The notes below the pieces were generated by a model that searched no databases, was not told where the DNA came from, and was given only the letters and a program-made list of their open reading frames with translations. From Pseudomonadota bacterium (GTDB taxonomy: Bacteria; Pseudomonadota; Gammaproteobacteria; Eutrophobiales; Eutrophobiaceae), in contig JACZSJ010000005.1 in NCBI GenBank assembly GCA_022574295.1, positions 1-57,944 on the forward strand: a DNA stretch of 57,944 bases, given 5' to 3'. Each line of letters starts with the position of its first letter. Positions within the stretch are counted from its first letter, which is position 1. Below are positions 8,745 to 17,429 of the stretch, one piece after another. The translations under genes and the position numbers were made by a program.

Positions 8745-10133
8745 TTACTTTTTTATCCCGCCTTTAGTCAGTTCCGCCGGATCAAGTAATCGATCAAGTT
8801 CTTCATCAGAAAGATCTGTCATTTCCTTTGCAACTTCTTTTACAGATCGGCTTTCGGCGTAAGCTTTCTTGGCAATCTCAGCGCCTTTCTCATAGCCAAT
8901 CACAGAATTCAGCGCCGTTACCAGGATTGGATTTTGCTCCAATACCTTATTCAGTTGATCCTGGTTCACGGTAAAACCTGCAATTGCTGTATCTGCCAAT
9001 AGACGTGAAACATTGGCAAGTATCTCCATACTTTGTGCTAGATTATAGGCAATGACCGGTAACATGACATTCAATTGAAAGTTACCTGACTGTCCAGCAA
9101 CTGTGATCGTAACGTCGTTACCGATTACCTGTGCAGACACCATACAGACTGCTTCAGGTATTACCGGATTAACCTTGCCAGGCATTATGCTACTGCCTGG
9201 CTGTAATGATGGCAGGACAATTTCTCCTAATCCTGCCAGCGGTCCACTATTCATCCAACGTAGATCATTAGCTATCTTCATCAGACTAACAGCCACGGTC
9301 TTAAGCTGGCCGCTCATTTCAACTGCAGCATCTTGTGTACTTAAGCCTTCAAAATAATTTTCCTTTGTGGTAAATTTAATTCCTGTGGCTGCAGATAGAT
9401 TTGCGGTAACTTTTTTTCCAAATTCAGGATCTGCATTGATCCCGGTACCGACCGCCGTACCCCCTATTGGTAAAGCAGACAATCTTTCCAGTGCCGAAGT
9501 GATGCGCTGATGCCCTTGTTTTATTTGCGTTTCCCAACCACTCATCTCTTGAGCAAGAGTAACAGGCATGGCATCCATTAAATGGGTACGCCCGGTCTTG
9601 ACAAAACTATTCATTTCAGAAAGACGTGCATGAATAGTATCGGCAAGGTATTCAAGGGCCGGTAATAGAGATTCACTTGCCAGCAAACTGCCACCAACAT
9701 GGATGGCCGTTGGAATTACATCATTACTGCTCTGTCCCATATTAATATGATCATTGGGATGTACCTTGCGGCCCAGTCGTTGACTGGCCAGATTGGCTAT
9801 CACCTCATTGGCATTCATGTTGGAACTGGTGCCTGACCCGGTTTGAAAGATATCCACCGGAAAATGCTCATCATGATTCCCATCAGCCACTTCATTAGCG
9901 ACTGCCTTGATAGCTTCAGCCATGTCTGATTCCAGTAATCCAAGTTCCTGGTTAGCAATTGCCGCCGACGCTTTTATCAAACCCAGGGCACGGATTACCG
10001 CTCTCGGCATAGTTAATCCGCTTACAGGAAAATTTTCAACAGCTCTTTGAGTTTGCGCTGCATATAATGCATTAGCGGGTACTTGAATTTCACCCATACT
10101 GTCTTTTTCAATACGATATTTTTTATCTTTCAT
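8745..10133 (-). CDS. fumC: Fumarate hydratase class II (fumarase C)
   Basis: This iron-free fumarase interconverts fumarate and malate in the citric acid cycle. The lyase superfamily signature GSSIMPGKVNPVIPE is present, as are GSGTSSNMNANEV, the HPNDHINMGQSSND active-site segment and TGRTHLMDAMPVTL. The frame opens at 10247, but the family N-terminus (KYRIEKDSMGEIQVP) fits the ATG at 10133, giving 462 aa; the upstream 38 residues look non-coding. It could be confused with aspartase, but the overall motif set favours fumarase. Confidence 0.93.
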   Translation of the reverse strand: MKDKKYRIEKDSMGEIQVPANALYAAQTQRAVENFPVSGLTMPRAVIRALGLIKASAAIANQELGLLESDMAEAIKAVANEVADGNHDEHFPVDIFQTGSGTSSNMNANEVIANLASQRLGRKVHPNDHINMGQSSNDVIPTAIHVGGSLLASESLLPALEYLADTIHARLSEMNSFVKTGRTHLMDAMPVTLAQEMSGWETQIKQGHQRITSALERLSALPIGGTAVGTGINADPEFGKKVTANLSAATGIKFTTKENYFEGLSTQDAAVEMSGQLKTVAVSLMKIANDLRWMNSGPLAGLGEIVLPSLQPGSSIMPGKVNPVIPEAVCMVSAQVIGNDVTITVAGQSGNFQLNVMLPVIAYNLAQSMEILANVSRLLADTAIAGFTVNQDQLNKVLEQNPILVTALNSVIGYEKGAEIAKKAYAESRSVKEVAKEMTDLSDEELDRLLDPAELTKGGIKK

Positions 10134-10265
10134 CGCAGATAATATAATCCTTAAAATGAGACGAACATAGTTAAGTTTTGAAACTTCATAATCATGAGTA
10201 AAAAAAAGGATGGAGTCAATTTTACGAAATATACAGTAATCAACCAATTTAGAACAACACCTTGT

Positions 10266-10320
10266 GCCTTATTGATAATTAACAGGAATAGCAACCATTC
10301 CTGTTAATTATCAATAAGGC
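10266..10320. repeat. Perfect 24-bp inverted repeat with a 7-nt loop
   Basis: Arms at 10266-10289 and 10297-10320 are exact reverse complements, with a loop at 10290-10296. The stem is AT-rich. The high-coordinate arm covers the stop codon and last residues of the upstream amidotransferase gene, so on the transcribed (minus) strand the hairpin forms at that mRNA's 3' end before fumC. No U-tract follows, so it is not a textbook intrinsic terminator. It may act as an mRNA 3'-end stabiliser, a Rho-assisted end or a palindromic repeat. Confidence 0.75.
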
Positions 10321-11081
10321 AGAGCGTGGCCATTCTGGAATATTTTAAATTCGCCTTTCTCCATTAGTATCCATTCTTCATTATCGGTTAGTGCCCGAGA
10401 AGCAACCACTGTGACGACGTCTTTTGCTGTCGTGTGTTCCCTGAAATCTATAGTTTCCCCGGTGTCAATCAGACGTGCCTTTCCGAATGGATGGCGACGT
10501 GTGATCCAACACATATTGTTCGTACAATAGGCATATAGATAGCGGGAATCGCTTAATAAAAAACTGAAGACGCCCAACTGATTAATGTCTTTTGCCAATG
10601 CATGAATCATTTTCCATAACGCCTTAATGTTTTTTGTTTTTTCAGGAAATTTTTCTCTGATTTGACCCATCATCCAGCAAAATGCATGTTCACTATCTGT
10701 TGCCCCGATAGGTTGGTAAAATGTTAGAGGACGCTTTTTAATCCCTTTTAACTGTCCATTGTGTGCAAATACCCAACTACATCCCCAAAGCTCCCTCGAA
10801 AAAGGATGGGTATTTTCCAGGCAGACCTTGCCTCGGTTTGCCTTTCGTATATGACTGATGATAATTTTGCTTTTTATGGAATAACGCTGAATAAGCTCAG
10901 CAATCTCTGATGCGACACTGGCTCGGGGATCATGAAACGAGCGACTGCCACGGCCCTCATAGAGACTGATACCCCAGCCATCCTTATGAGGCCCTGTTTT
11001 ACCACCACGCTGTACCAGTCCTTTGAAACTAAAGCATATATCTGTAGGGACATTTGCATTCAAACCCAAAAGCTCGCACAT
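10311..11081 (-). CDS. Class II glutamine amidotransferase, YafJ-like
   Basis: This is an N-terminal-nucleophile amidohydrolase. Cys2 is the predicted catalytic nucleophile (MCELLGLNANVP), followed by RGGKTGPHKDGWGISLYEG, SHIRKANRG, ENTHPFSRELWGCSWVFAHNG and ATDSEHAFCW, all typical of the YafJ/DUG3 group. The 256-aa length matches YafJ. No synthetase domain is fused, and the in vivo acceptor of the released ammonia is unknown; yeast relatives act in glutathione breakdown. It is transcribed toward fumC, and its last three codons and stop lie in the perfect hairpin. Confidence 0.88.
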   Translation of the reverse strand: MCELLGLNANVPTDICFSFKGLVQRGGKTGPHKDGWGISLYEGRGSRSFHDPRASVASEIAELIQRYSIKSKIIISHIRKANRGKVCLENTHPFSRELWGCSWVFAHNGQLKGIKKRPLTFYQPIGATDSEHAFCWMMGQIREKFPEKTKNIKALWKMIHALAKDINQLGVFSFLLSDSRYLYAYCTNNMCWITRRHPFGKARLIDTGETIDFREHTTAKDVVTVVASRALTDNEEWILMEKGEFKIFQNGHALPY

Positions 11082-11214
11082 CGTTAAATATTCCTGTCAG
11101 TTAAAGTTGCCCATTCTAACCCATTATTTAGCGTCATAACGGCAGTGCATTGAACCTGGTATATAGCACTCTGCTAACTGGTACAATAGCAGTTTTTATG
11201 ATATTGCTTGCACA

Positions 11215-11766
11215 ATGAAATTACACAACAAAATTCGGGACTGTTTGCCTGTACTGTTTGGACTTTTATTGTTGCTGGGCTGCGAACAAGATCATCAGGC
11301 AGCCACTGCGATTGTCGGACCAGTGACTGGACAAGAACCTGTAATCTCACTAACCGAACCTTCAAAGCCAATGTATGCTCAAACTGATAGCCAATTCACA
11401 ATCGGTAATAAACGCTACCTGTATGATATATCAGAGCACTCCATTGAAGATTTAAAACTATTACTTCAGCGAGCAGAAGAGATCACACAGGCGGGGACAG
11501 AGAAGCTTGAGGATCTCAAGATTGTGATGATACTGCATGGCCCTGATATTGGTTGGTTCACACTGGATAGTTATGATGACAACAAGGAGCTTGTAGACCT
11601 GGCAAAGCGACTGGATACATTTGATATTATTGACTTGAAAGTATGTGAAACTACGATGGAAAACATGAAAATTGATAGAAATCAATTACCTGCATTTATT
11701 GAATCTGTTCCCTATGCCCCTGATGAACTCAATCGATTATTAAATGAAGGCTATACACATTTATAA
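11215..11766 (+). CDS. DsrE-fold lipoprotein
   Basis: A lipoprotein signal peptide ends at LLLLLGC, with Cys23 the predicted lipidated residue. After a 40-residue linker the domain resembles the DsrE/DsrF-like family: LKIVMILHGPDIGWF (about 101-115), DLAKRLDTFDIIDLKVCETTMENMKI in pieces up to about residue 153 with the conserved Cys144, then ESVPYAPDELNRLLNEGYTHL at the end. Most DsrE proteins are cytoplasmic sulfur-relay proteins, so an envelope-anchored copy is unusual. No dsr or sox genes are in the window. It diverges from the YafJ-like gene. Function unknown. Confidence 0.75.
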   Translation: MKLHNKIRDCLPVLFGLLLLLGCEQDHQAATAIVGPVTGQEPVISLTEPSKPMYAQTDSQFTIGNKRYLYDISEHSIEDLKLLLQRAEEITQAGTEKLEDLKIVMILHGPDIGWFTLDSYDDNKELVDLAKRLDTFDIIDLKVCETTMENMKIDRNQLPAFIESVPYAPDELNRLLNEGYTHL

Positions 11767-11780
11767 ATATAACAATAAAA

Positions 11781-11932
11781 ATGGAAAATAACATGACGAC
11801 TGAAGAAGATGAAAAAACGCTGCATATGACCGTATTGATGACTCCAGTATGCGTAAGGAAATTACTGGGCGGAATAAAATAATTACTGCGAAGATCCCGG
11901 ACTACAATCCGGATATCACTCAAAAAGCATAG
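11781..11932 (+). pseudogene. Small ORF apparently broken by a one-base slip in an A-run
   Basis: From ATG 11781 (or ATG 11793, which has GGA about 8 nt upstream) a frame reads MENNMTTEEDEK and then stops at 11882 with an odd C-terminus. In the -1 frame after the six-A run at 11812-11817, a more protein-like stretch continues (NAAYDRIDDSSMRKEIT, then KIIPD-like residues) to a TAG at 11930-11932. Adding one A joins them into about 50 residues. This may be a mutation, a sequencing error in the homopolymer, or slippage. It lies directly after the DsrE-fold lipoprotein and converges with thiL. Confidence 0.4.
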
Positions 11933-11934
11933 AA

Positions 11935-12903
11935 TTAAAAATGACGATATGGGCTGCCCGAGGGTTCAAATAGTCTGCCCTCAGGACTTTTGCAGCTCAA
12001 TCCCCTTTCCCCAGTAATTTTACCAATACAACTCACCGCTAGCTTTAATTCCTTAAAGGTATTGATAATCAGGTCATGCTTCTCTGCTGATGCTGTAAAA
12101 CATAATTTATAATCATCACCAGAGGTCAGTGCATGATTCCAGGCAGTTGTTTCATCTATGCATTGTTGCATTGCCTCTGACAATGGTATTTTTTTAACTT
12201 CAATTTCAGCGCCGACACGACTAGCGCCCAGTATATGACCTAAATCAGCCATTAACCCATCTGATATATCAATCGCGCTGCTGGCAATATTTCTCAATCG
12301 GATACCAGTATCAATACTGATATCCGGTCTATTTAAACTATTCAGAAAAAACATTCTTTGCTTTTCCCCAACCGACAGTTTCCCGTTCATGATATCCAGA
12401 CCGACACCAGCATCACCTAGCGTCCCTGTGACATAAATCAGATCGTCTTTCCGTGCACCATTACGCTTAAGTGCTGACCCTGTTGGGAGCAATCCTTGTA
12501 TCTGTACTGTGATTGAAAGGGGCCCTCTACTGAGATCGCCACCAATGAGGTTAATCGAATGTGGTTTGGCGAGTTCGAGAAAACCAGAAACAAATTTTTC
12601 TAACCAGTCTTCATCTTTCTCAGGAAGGCTGATGGATAACAAAACCCACTTCGGCACCGCGCCCATAGCCGCCATGTCACTAAGATTGACTGCCAGTGCT
12701 TTATAAGCAATATCAGACGGCTGTGTCTCTGCTGGAAAATGCGTACCTTCCAGTAAGGTGTCTATTGAAAGTGCAACTTCCATACCATGGGGAATATGAA
12801 TAATCGCTGCATCGTCGCCAATGCCACATTGAACAGATGGATCGTCATCTGTAAGGTTTTTAAAATACTTATTGATTAATTCAAATTCTGACGAGGACAT
12901 CAA
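11935..12903 (-). CDS. thiL: Thiamine-monophosphate kinase ThiL
   Basis: ThiL phosphorylates thiamine monophosphate to the active cofactor thiamine diphosphate using ATP. Family features are GIGDDAAIIHIP (about residues 27-38), SIDTLLEGTHFP, KALAVNLSDMAAMGAVPKW with its Asp, LIGGDLSRGPL, AIDISDGLMADLGHI and TSGDDYKLCFT. The length of 322 aa is normal. It is the last gene of the leftward nrdR-rib-nusB operon, 12 bp after nusB, a very common arrangement in gammaproteobacteria. Confidence 0.95.
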   Translation of the reverse strand: MMSSSEFELINKYFKNLTDDDPSVQCGIGDDAAIIHIPHGMEVALSIDTLLEGTHFPAETQPSDIAYKALAVNLSDMAAMGAVPKWVLLSISLPEKDEDWLEKFVSGFLELAKPHSINLIGGDLSRGPLSITVQIQGLLPTGSALKRNGARKDDLIYVTGTLGDAGVGLDIMNGKLSVGEKQRMFFLNSLNRPDISIDTGIRLRNIASSAIDISDGLMADLGHILGASRVGAEIEVKKIPLSEAMQQCIDETTAWNHALTSGDDYKLCFTASAEKHDLIINTFKELKLAVSCIGKITGERGLSCKSPEGRLFEPSGSPYRHF

Positions 12904-12915
12904 TTAAACCATCAA

Positions 12916-13431
12916 TCAAGAAGCACGCTTCATTTCTGCCGCTCTGATTTTTTGTGCTGCCTTATCCAGGACACCGTTGATATATTTGTATGACTGCTCT
13001 GCACCAAACATTTTTGCCAGATCAACTGCTTCATTCAACACGACCCGATACGGAAGCTCCGGATGAAATGTCAGCTCATAGAGCCCAATGTGCAATATGG
13101 CTTTTTCAACAGGGTCCAGATCATCAATGGCTCTATCCAGCAATGGGGCTAATTGTTTGTCCAGATTTTCGCCTTCCTTTGCGGTTCCGCGTAATATCTC
13201 TTTAAAATAATCTGTATCCGCTTTTTTTAATTCAGATCGTTCTCTGACAAATTCATTAATTACATCCTCTATCGGCATATCAGACATAGACCATTGATAC
13301 AAAGCCTGTACTGCTGAGCGACGCGCTCGTATGCGCGCATGTCTGGAAAATGATTTCTTTTCCAGAGATTTTTTTTCTGGTAATTTTTTACCGGAGGATT
13401 TATTTTCCACGGGTTTATCTTTTGAGGCCAT
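12916..13431 (-). CDS. nusB: Transcription antitermination factor NusB
   Basis: NusB binds boxA RNA together with NusE (S10) in rRNA antitermination. The all-helical core begins at about residue 33 with RARRSAVQALYQWSMSD and includes LDRAIDDLDPVEKAILHIGLYEL and VVLNEAVDLAKMFG near the end. The protein is 171 aa, about 30 longer than E. coli NusB, because of a Lys-rich N-terminal extension with repeated EKKS units. The ATG overlaps the ribH stop by one base (TAATG), so translation is probably coupled. An alternative start inside the extension has no better support. Confidence 0.93.
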   Translation of the reverse strand: MASKDKPVENKSSGKKLPEKKSLEKKSFSRHARIRARRSAVQALYQWSMSDMPIEDVINEFVRERSELKKADTDYFKEILRGTAKEGENLDKQLAPLLDRAIDDLDPVEKAILHIGLYELTFHPELPYRVVLNEAVDLAKMFGAEQSYKYINGVLDKAAQKIRAAEMKRAS

Positions 13432-13904
13432 TAGACCAACGCTCTGAAAATATTGATCATTTCTATTGCGGCCTGTGCAGCCTCGGCACCTTTATTACTT
13501 TCTTCTTCACCTGCTCTGTCCATGGCTTGTTCTGTATTATCGACAGTAAGTACACCAAAAATTACCGGGGTGTCATTCTCCAGAGAAATTTGTCCCAGAC
13601 CGCGAATACATTCTGAGCATATATAATCAAAGTGTGGTGTTTCGCCTCGAATCACCGCCCCCAATGCAATCACTGCATCACAACTTGTATGTTTAATTAC
13701 ATATTGAACCGTCGATGGAATTTCAAATGCACCTGGCACACGAACGATAGTAATATCTTCATCCTGCAAACCGGATTTTTTTAATGTGGCAAGACAGGCA
13801 TCAAGCAACAGATCAACAACGAAGCTATTGAAACGACTCGCAACAATAGTAATTTTTGCGCTATCCAGCTTCTGATTACCTTCAACTAAATGATATTCAG
13901 ACAT
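13431..13904 (-). CDS. ribH: 6,7-dimethyl-8-ribityllumazine synthase
   Basis: Lumazine synthase condenses the ribityl-aminopyrimidine with dihydroxybutanone phosphate in the penultimate riboflavin step and usually forms a 60-mer shell or smaller rings. Features are VASRFNSFVVDLLLDA (residues 22-37), VRVPGAFEIP, ALGAVIRGETPHFDYICSE with the catalytic His, and PVIFGVLTVDN. The length of 157 aa is typical. It sits between ribBA and nusB in the operon. Confidence 0.95.
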   Translation of the reverse strand: MSEYHLVEGNQKLDSAKITIVASRFNSFVVDLLLDACLATLKKSGLQDEDITIVRVPGAFEIPSTVQYVIKHTSCDAVIALGAVIRGETPHFDYICSECIRGLGQISLENDTPVIFGVLTVDNTEQAMDRAGEEESNKGAEAAQAAIEMINIFRALV

Positions 13905-13919
13905 ATGATAATGACTTCA

Positions 13920-15029
13920 TCAGGTTACGTATTCAACAACTTCAAGACCAAACCCGGAAATTGCATGAAACCGTTTTGGAGCACTGAGTACACGCATTTT
14001 TTGTACGCCAAGATCAGATAAAATCTGTGCACCAAGACCTATCGTCCGTTGATCTTTTGTATTTTGTTTATTCATATGTCCCAGTTCCTGCGACTCTCCC
14101 TGACAAAACAATTTCAACTGTTCTGCCAACTCCTGTGATCCAAACTGATTACACAAGATAACAACAACTCCCTGGCCTTCAGATTGTATACGTCTCAATA
14201 CATTATTGATTGGCCACGCAATATCCTCTCTTATACTTCCTGTTAGATCATAAATTGGGTTTTGCATATGAACACGCACCAGGGTAGGTTCCTCCGGTGT
14301 AATCTCACCCTTGATCATTGCCAAGTGTAGATTATTATCAATGCTATCTTCATAGGCAACGATCCTGAAATCACCATATTCAGTCTGCATACCATACTCG
14401 GCGACTCGTTTAACCGTTTTTTCATTCTCGATACGGTGTTGAATCAAATCTGCAATCGTGCCAATTTTCAAACCATGTTCACTACCAAAAATCTCCAGAT
14501 CTGCTCTTCTGGCCATGCTGCCATCATCTTTTAGTACTTCTACGATCACTGCTGCCGGTGTGAGTCCTGCTAATTTGGCCAGATCACATCCCGCTTCAGT
14601 ATGCCCGGCACGTAACAGGACACCACCTGGATGCGCCATTAAGGGGAAAACATGCCCTGGTTGTACCAGATCAGATGGCTTTGCATCTTTTGCCACAGCT
14701 TTCTGTATGGTAAGTGCCCTGTCAGCAGCGGATATTCCTGTCGTCACACCCTTCGCGGCCTCGATAGATACGGTAAAGTTAGTCCCCTGGCTTGAATAAC
14801 TGTTTCCCGCCATCAATGGCAAATTTAATATTTTGCAGTGTTCGTGCGTTAAGGTAAGACAGATTAAACCTCTACCATACCGTGCCATAAAATTGATATC
14901 TTCCGCTTTCACAGCAGATGCGGCCATCACCAGATCACCTTCATTTTCACGATCCTCATCATCCATCAGGATGATGATCTTGCCATCGCGAATATCTTCA
15001 ATCAGTTCTATTGCTGTATTAAGTACCAT
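13920..15029 (-). CDS. ribB: RibBA-like: DHBP synthase fused to a degenerate GTP cyclohydrolase II domain
   Basis: The N-terminal half (about 1-200) is 3,4-dihydroxy-2-butanone 4-phosphate synthase: [15 protein letters not shown], the [10 protein letters not shown] segment, [12 protein letters not shown] and [16 protein letters not shown] carry the acidic and His residues that bind magnesium and ribulose 5-phosphate. The C-terminal half keeps a RibA-like fold ([24 protein letters not shown]) but lacks the zinc-binding cysteine cluster expected of active GTP cyclohydrolase II. This is a known variant in gammaproteobacteria. A separate active RibA is expected elsewhere. It lies between ribE and ribH. 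Confidence 0.92.
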   Translation of the reverse strand: MVLNTAIELIEDIRDGKIIILMDDEDRENEGDLVMAASAVKAEDINFMARYGRGLICLTLTHEHCKILNLPLMAGNSYSSQGTNFTVSIEAAKGVTTGISAADRALTIQKAVAKDAKPSDLVQPGHVFPLMAHPGGVLLRAGHTEAGCDLAKLAGLTPAAVIVEVLKDDGSMARRADLEIFGSEHGLKIGTIADLIQHRIENEKTVKRVAEYGMQTEYGDFRIVAYEDSIDNNLHLAMIKGEITPEEPTLVRVHMQNPIYDLTGSIREDIAWPINNVLRRIQSEGQGVVVILCNQFGSQELAEQLKLFCQGESQELGHMNKQNTKDQRTIGLGAQILSDLGVQKMRVLSAPKRFHAISGFGLEVVEYVT

Positions 15030-15070
15030 TAAAATTCAGACCTGTATAATTTCATTAGTATGGCACAGTT

Positions 15071-15673
15071 TCATCGTTTGCTTTCGTGTGAAATTAATGA
15101 ATCTATATAACGAGCCACGATATCAACCTCAAGATTTACTTGCTTGCCTTCCACATAGTCAGAAATAATTGTTTCTCCTTTGGTGTACGGAATGATATTG
15201 ACAGAGAAGGTTGCTTGTTCGACTTCATTGATTGTCAGACTGACACCATCAACACAGATAGAACCTTTTTTACAAATATATTTTCCAAGTTCGGCAGGAA
15301 ATATTATTTCAAAGCGTTCCGATCTTGCATCGGCAGTTTTTTTCTGAATCATTCCCTTGCCATCGATGTGACCACTCACCATGTGCCCGCTGAGCCGTGA
15401 CGAAAGTAAGAGTGATTTTTCGAGATTGACTTTTCCACCTGTTACAAAATCATTAAATGTTGTACATGAAAGCGTTTCAACGGAAACATCTGCAGAAAAG
15501 CCGTTTTCCTGTAATTCCACAACAGACAGGCAAACGCCATTGACACTGATACTGTCACCTTGTTTAACATCTGATAAATCAAGTAATTTAGTATTGAATA
15601 CGAATCTTTTGTCGGAGCCAATATCTTCGATCAATTCTATGGTACCAACGGCTTCTATAATCCCGGTGAACAT
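15071..15673 (-). CDS. ribE: Riboflavin synthase, alpha chain
   Basis: This enzyme dismutates two lumazine molecules to riboflavin and the pyrimidine precursor. Two tandem lumazine-binding repeats are visible: the first starts MFTGIIEAVGTIELIED with GDSISVNGVCLSV, the second starts near residue 95 with SGHMVSGHIDGKGMI and contains GSICVDGVSLTINEV. The length of 200 aa is slightly short but complete. It is 2 bp downstream of ribD and 41 bp before ribBA, in the same operon. The symbol follows the ribE (also called ribC) usage. Confidence 0.95.
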   Translation of the reverse strand: MFTGIIEAVGTIELIEDIGSDKRFVFNTKLLDLSDVKQGDSISVNGVCLSVVELQENGFSADVSVETLSCTTFNDFVTGGKVNLEKSLLLSSRLSGHMVSGHIDGKGMIQKKTADARSERFEIIFPAELGKYICKKGSICVDGVSLTINEVEQATFSVNIIPYTKGETIISDYVEGKQVNLEVDIVARYIDSLISHESKR

Positions 15674-15675
15674 AT

Positions 15676-16809
15676 TTATTCTTTTCTGTTGATAGTTGCT
15701 TTAATTCTTATATCTTTTCCAATCGTTCTGATGTCGGAAATATTCAGTGAAATCCGATCTGACATATTGTCGATCAACGGCAATTGAAACAGGGCTTTCG
15801 CATCCTGACCTAACAAGGTCGGTGCGAGATAGATAATCAACTCGTCAATGAAACCTGCCTGTAACATTTCACCTGATAAGGTAGAACCTGTCTCCAGAAG
15901 TACTTCATTGATTTCCTTTTCTCTGGCCAGATAGCGTAAAACATATTCAAGAAACGCCGAACCTCTTTTCGCTTCTACAGAGACCATTTCAACACCGAGA
16001 TTTGCGAGCTGCTTTTTCTTGTCTCCACACTCTGAAGCATTAAAGATGATTACGTCTCCGGGCAAACCTAATATTTTTGCATCTGGTGAGATTTCAAGAT
16101 CAGAATCGAGTATCACTCTCAGTGGCTGTCTTCCGTGTTTAGTCCACTCCGATGATCCAGATAACCTGACACTCATTGATGGGTCATCGGCAATGACAGT
16201 GCCAATCCCGGTCATTACAGCGGAACTGCGTGCGCGTAACCTCTGTACATCCATTCTGGATTCATCACTACTTATCCATTGGCTCTGACCATTGGCCAGT
16301 GCTGTTTTGCCATCCAGGCTCATCGCCAGTTTACATCTTACAAACGGGCGCCCTTGCTTCATGCGCATCTCGAAACCGGGATTTAATTCGCGCGCTTGTG
16401 CTTCCATTAAGCCACTCCCTGTTTCAATGCCGGCTTCATTTAACTGCTGCAATCCCTTGCCGGCAACGAGTGGGTTTGGATCAATTGTTGCTGCCACCAC
16501 TCTCCTGATACCTGCCTTAATCAAGGCCTCAGTGCAGGGTGGTGTACGACCATGATGTGCGCATGGTTCTAGCGACACATAACAAGTTGCCCCTGATACA
16601 TCAGCGAATGTATTATTCTCTGACGCATTTTTCAGGGCCTCAATTTCAGCGTGTGGGTGTCCTGCCTTTTGATGCCATCCTTCTGCCAGAACAGAATTAT
16701 CTTTGATAATGACACAACCAACACGGGGGTTCGGATCGGTACTATAAAGACCACGCTGCGCAATTTGTAAGGCGCGAGACATATGTTGATAGTCTGAGGC
16801 AGTCCACAT
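15676..16809 (-). CDS. ribD: Bifunctional riboflavin deaminase/reductase RibD
   Basis: RibD carries out the second and third riboflavin steps: deamination of the pyrimidine ring and NADPH-dependent reduction of the ribosyl side chain. The deaminase zinc site is HAEIEAL (near residue 50) and PCAHHGRTPPC. The reductase domain starts near residue 147 with RPFVRCKLAMSLDGKTAL and includes VMTGIGTVIADDPSM and LLETGSTLSGEML. ATG 16809 is preferred over the adjacent TTG at 16812; it overlaps the nrdR TGA by one base, suggesting coupling. Length 377 aa. Confidence 0.95.
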   Translation of the reverse strand: MWTASDYQHMSRALQIAQRGLYSTDPNPRVGCVIIKDNSVLAEGWHQKAGHPHAEIEALKNASENNTFADVSGATCYVSLEPCAHHGRTPPCTEALIKAGIRRVVAATIDPNPLVAGKGLQQLNEAGIETGSGLMEAQARELNPGFEMRMKQGRPFVRCKLAMSLDGKTALANGQSQWISSDESRMDVQRLRARSSAVMTGIGTVIADDPSMSVRLSGSSEWTKHGRQPLRVILDSDLEISPDAKILGLPGDVIIFNASECGDKKKQLANLGVEMVSVEAKRGSAFLEYVLRYLAREKEINEVLLETGSTLSGEMLQAGFIDELIIYLAPTLLGQDAKALFQLPLIDNMSDRISLNISDIRTIGKDIRIKATINRKE

Positions 16810-17321
16810 CAACTCTCTTCACCATCAGACTTTAACAAATCAAGCTGACTTTCCTTAATCTCGGGGGGCAAATCATTTTCCAGTCGTTCTATCTCATCCA
16901 GAAACGCACGTACATCTTCGAAACTTCTGTAGACCGATGCAAAACGAACATAGGCGACCTGGTCAAGACTCCGCAACTGTTCCATCACCCAATCACCCAG
17001 TTTGCGCGACTTCACTTCCCGTTCCCCTTCAGTTCTGAGTTTATGCTTGATTTGTGAAATAGCCACCTCAACTCTTTCCATTGCCACGGGCCGTTTTTCG
17101 ATGGCGCGCAGAATACCTCCGCGAAGTTTATCTTCACTGAAGGGCTCACGCCGACCATCCGATTTCAAAATTCTGGGAAAATTTAATTCCGCAGATTCAT
17201 AAGTGGTAAAACGTTCTTTACACTCTGTACATTCACGACGACGACGAATCTGATCACCTTCACCAACCAGTCGGGAATCAATAACCCGCGTATCCATATT
17301 AGAACAAAACGGACATCGCAT
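16809..17321 (-). CDS. nrdR: Transcriptional repressor NrdR
   Basis: NrdR senses ATP/dATP and represses ribonucleotide reductase genes. The N-terminal zinc ribbon is [17 protein letters not shown] with [16 protein letters not shown] (cysteines 3, 6, 31 and 34), followed by an ATP-cone domain ([18 protein letters not shown], about 50-140) and [16 protein letters not shown]. The length of 170 aa fits with a short C-terminal tail. It is the first gene before ribD, a widespread arrangement. I did not find an obvious NrdR box in its own upstream gap. Confidence 0.95.
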   Translation of the reverse strand: MRCPFCSNMDTRVIDSRLVGEGDQIRRRRECTECKERFTTYESAELNFPRILKSDGRREPFSEDKLRGGILRAIEKRPVAMERVEVAISQIKHKLRTEGEREVKSRKLGDWVMEQLRSLDQVAYVRFASVYRSFEDVRAFLDEIERLENDLPPEIKESQLDLLKSDGEES

Positions 17322-17372
17322 TCACATACACTCCTTTTTCAACATAGTTTATGTTTACCTTTACTTAACGAC

Positions 17373-17400
17373 GCAGGGGACCGTATAACGATCCCCCTGC
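17373..17400. terminator. Hairpin between glyA and nrdR, possible terminator or attenuator
   Basis: GCAGGGG at 17373-17379 pairs with CCCCTGC at 17394-17400, and a few inner bases can extend the stem. On the transcribed minus strand it lies about 30 nt after the glyA stop. No U-tract follows, so it would be a weak or Rho-assisted terminator, or a processing site letting some glyA transcripts run into nrdR. Confidence 0.35.
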
Positions 17401-17429
17401 AAACCTGTACCTCGTGTATTACGAATCAG

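Noticed and set aside
11729-11923. A 64-codon minus-strand ORF with a hydrophobic stretch
   Set aside because: It is antisense to the end of the lipoprotein gene and the small broken ORF, has no ribosome-binding site and looks like the complement of AT-rich coding sequence.
15030-15070. FMN riboswitch before the riboflavin genes
   Set aside because: The gaps between nrdR, ribD, ribE, ribBA and ribH are too short for one and no such structure is seen.
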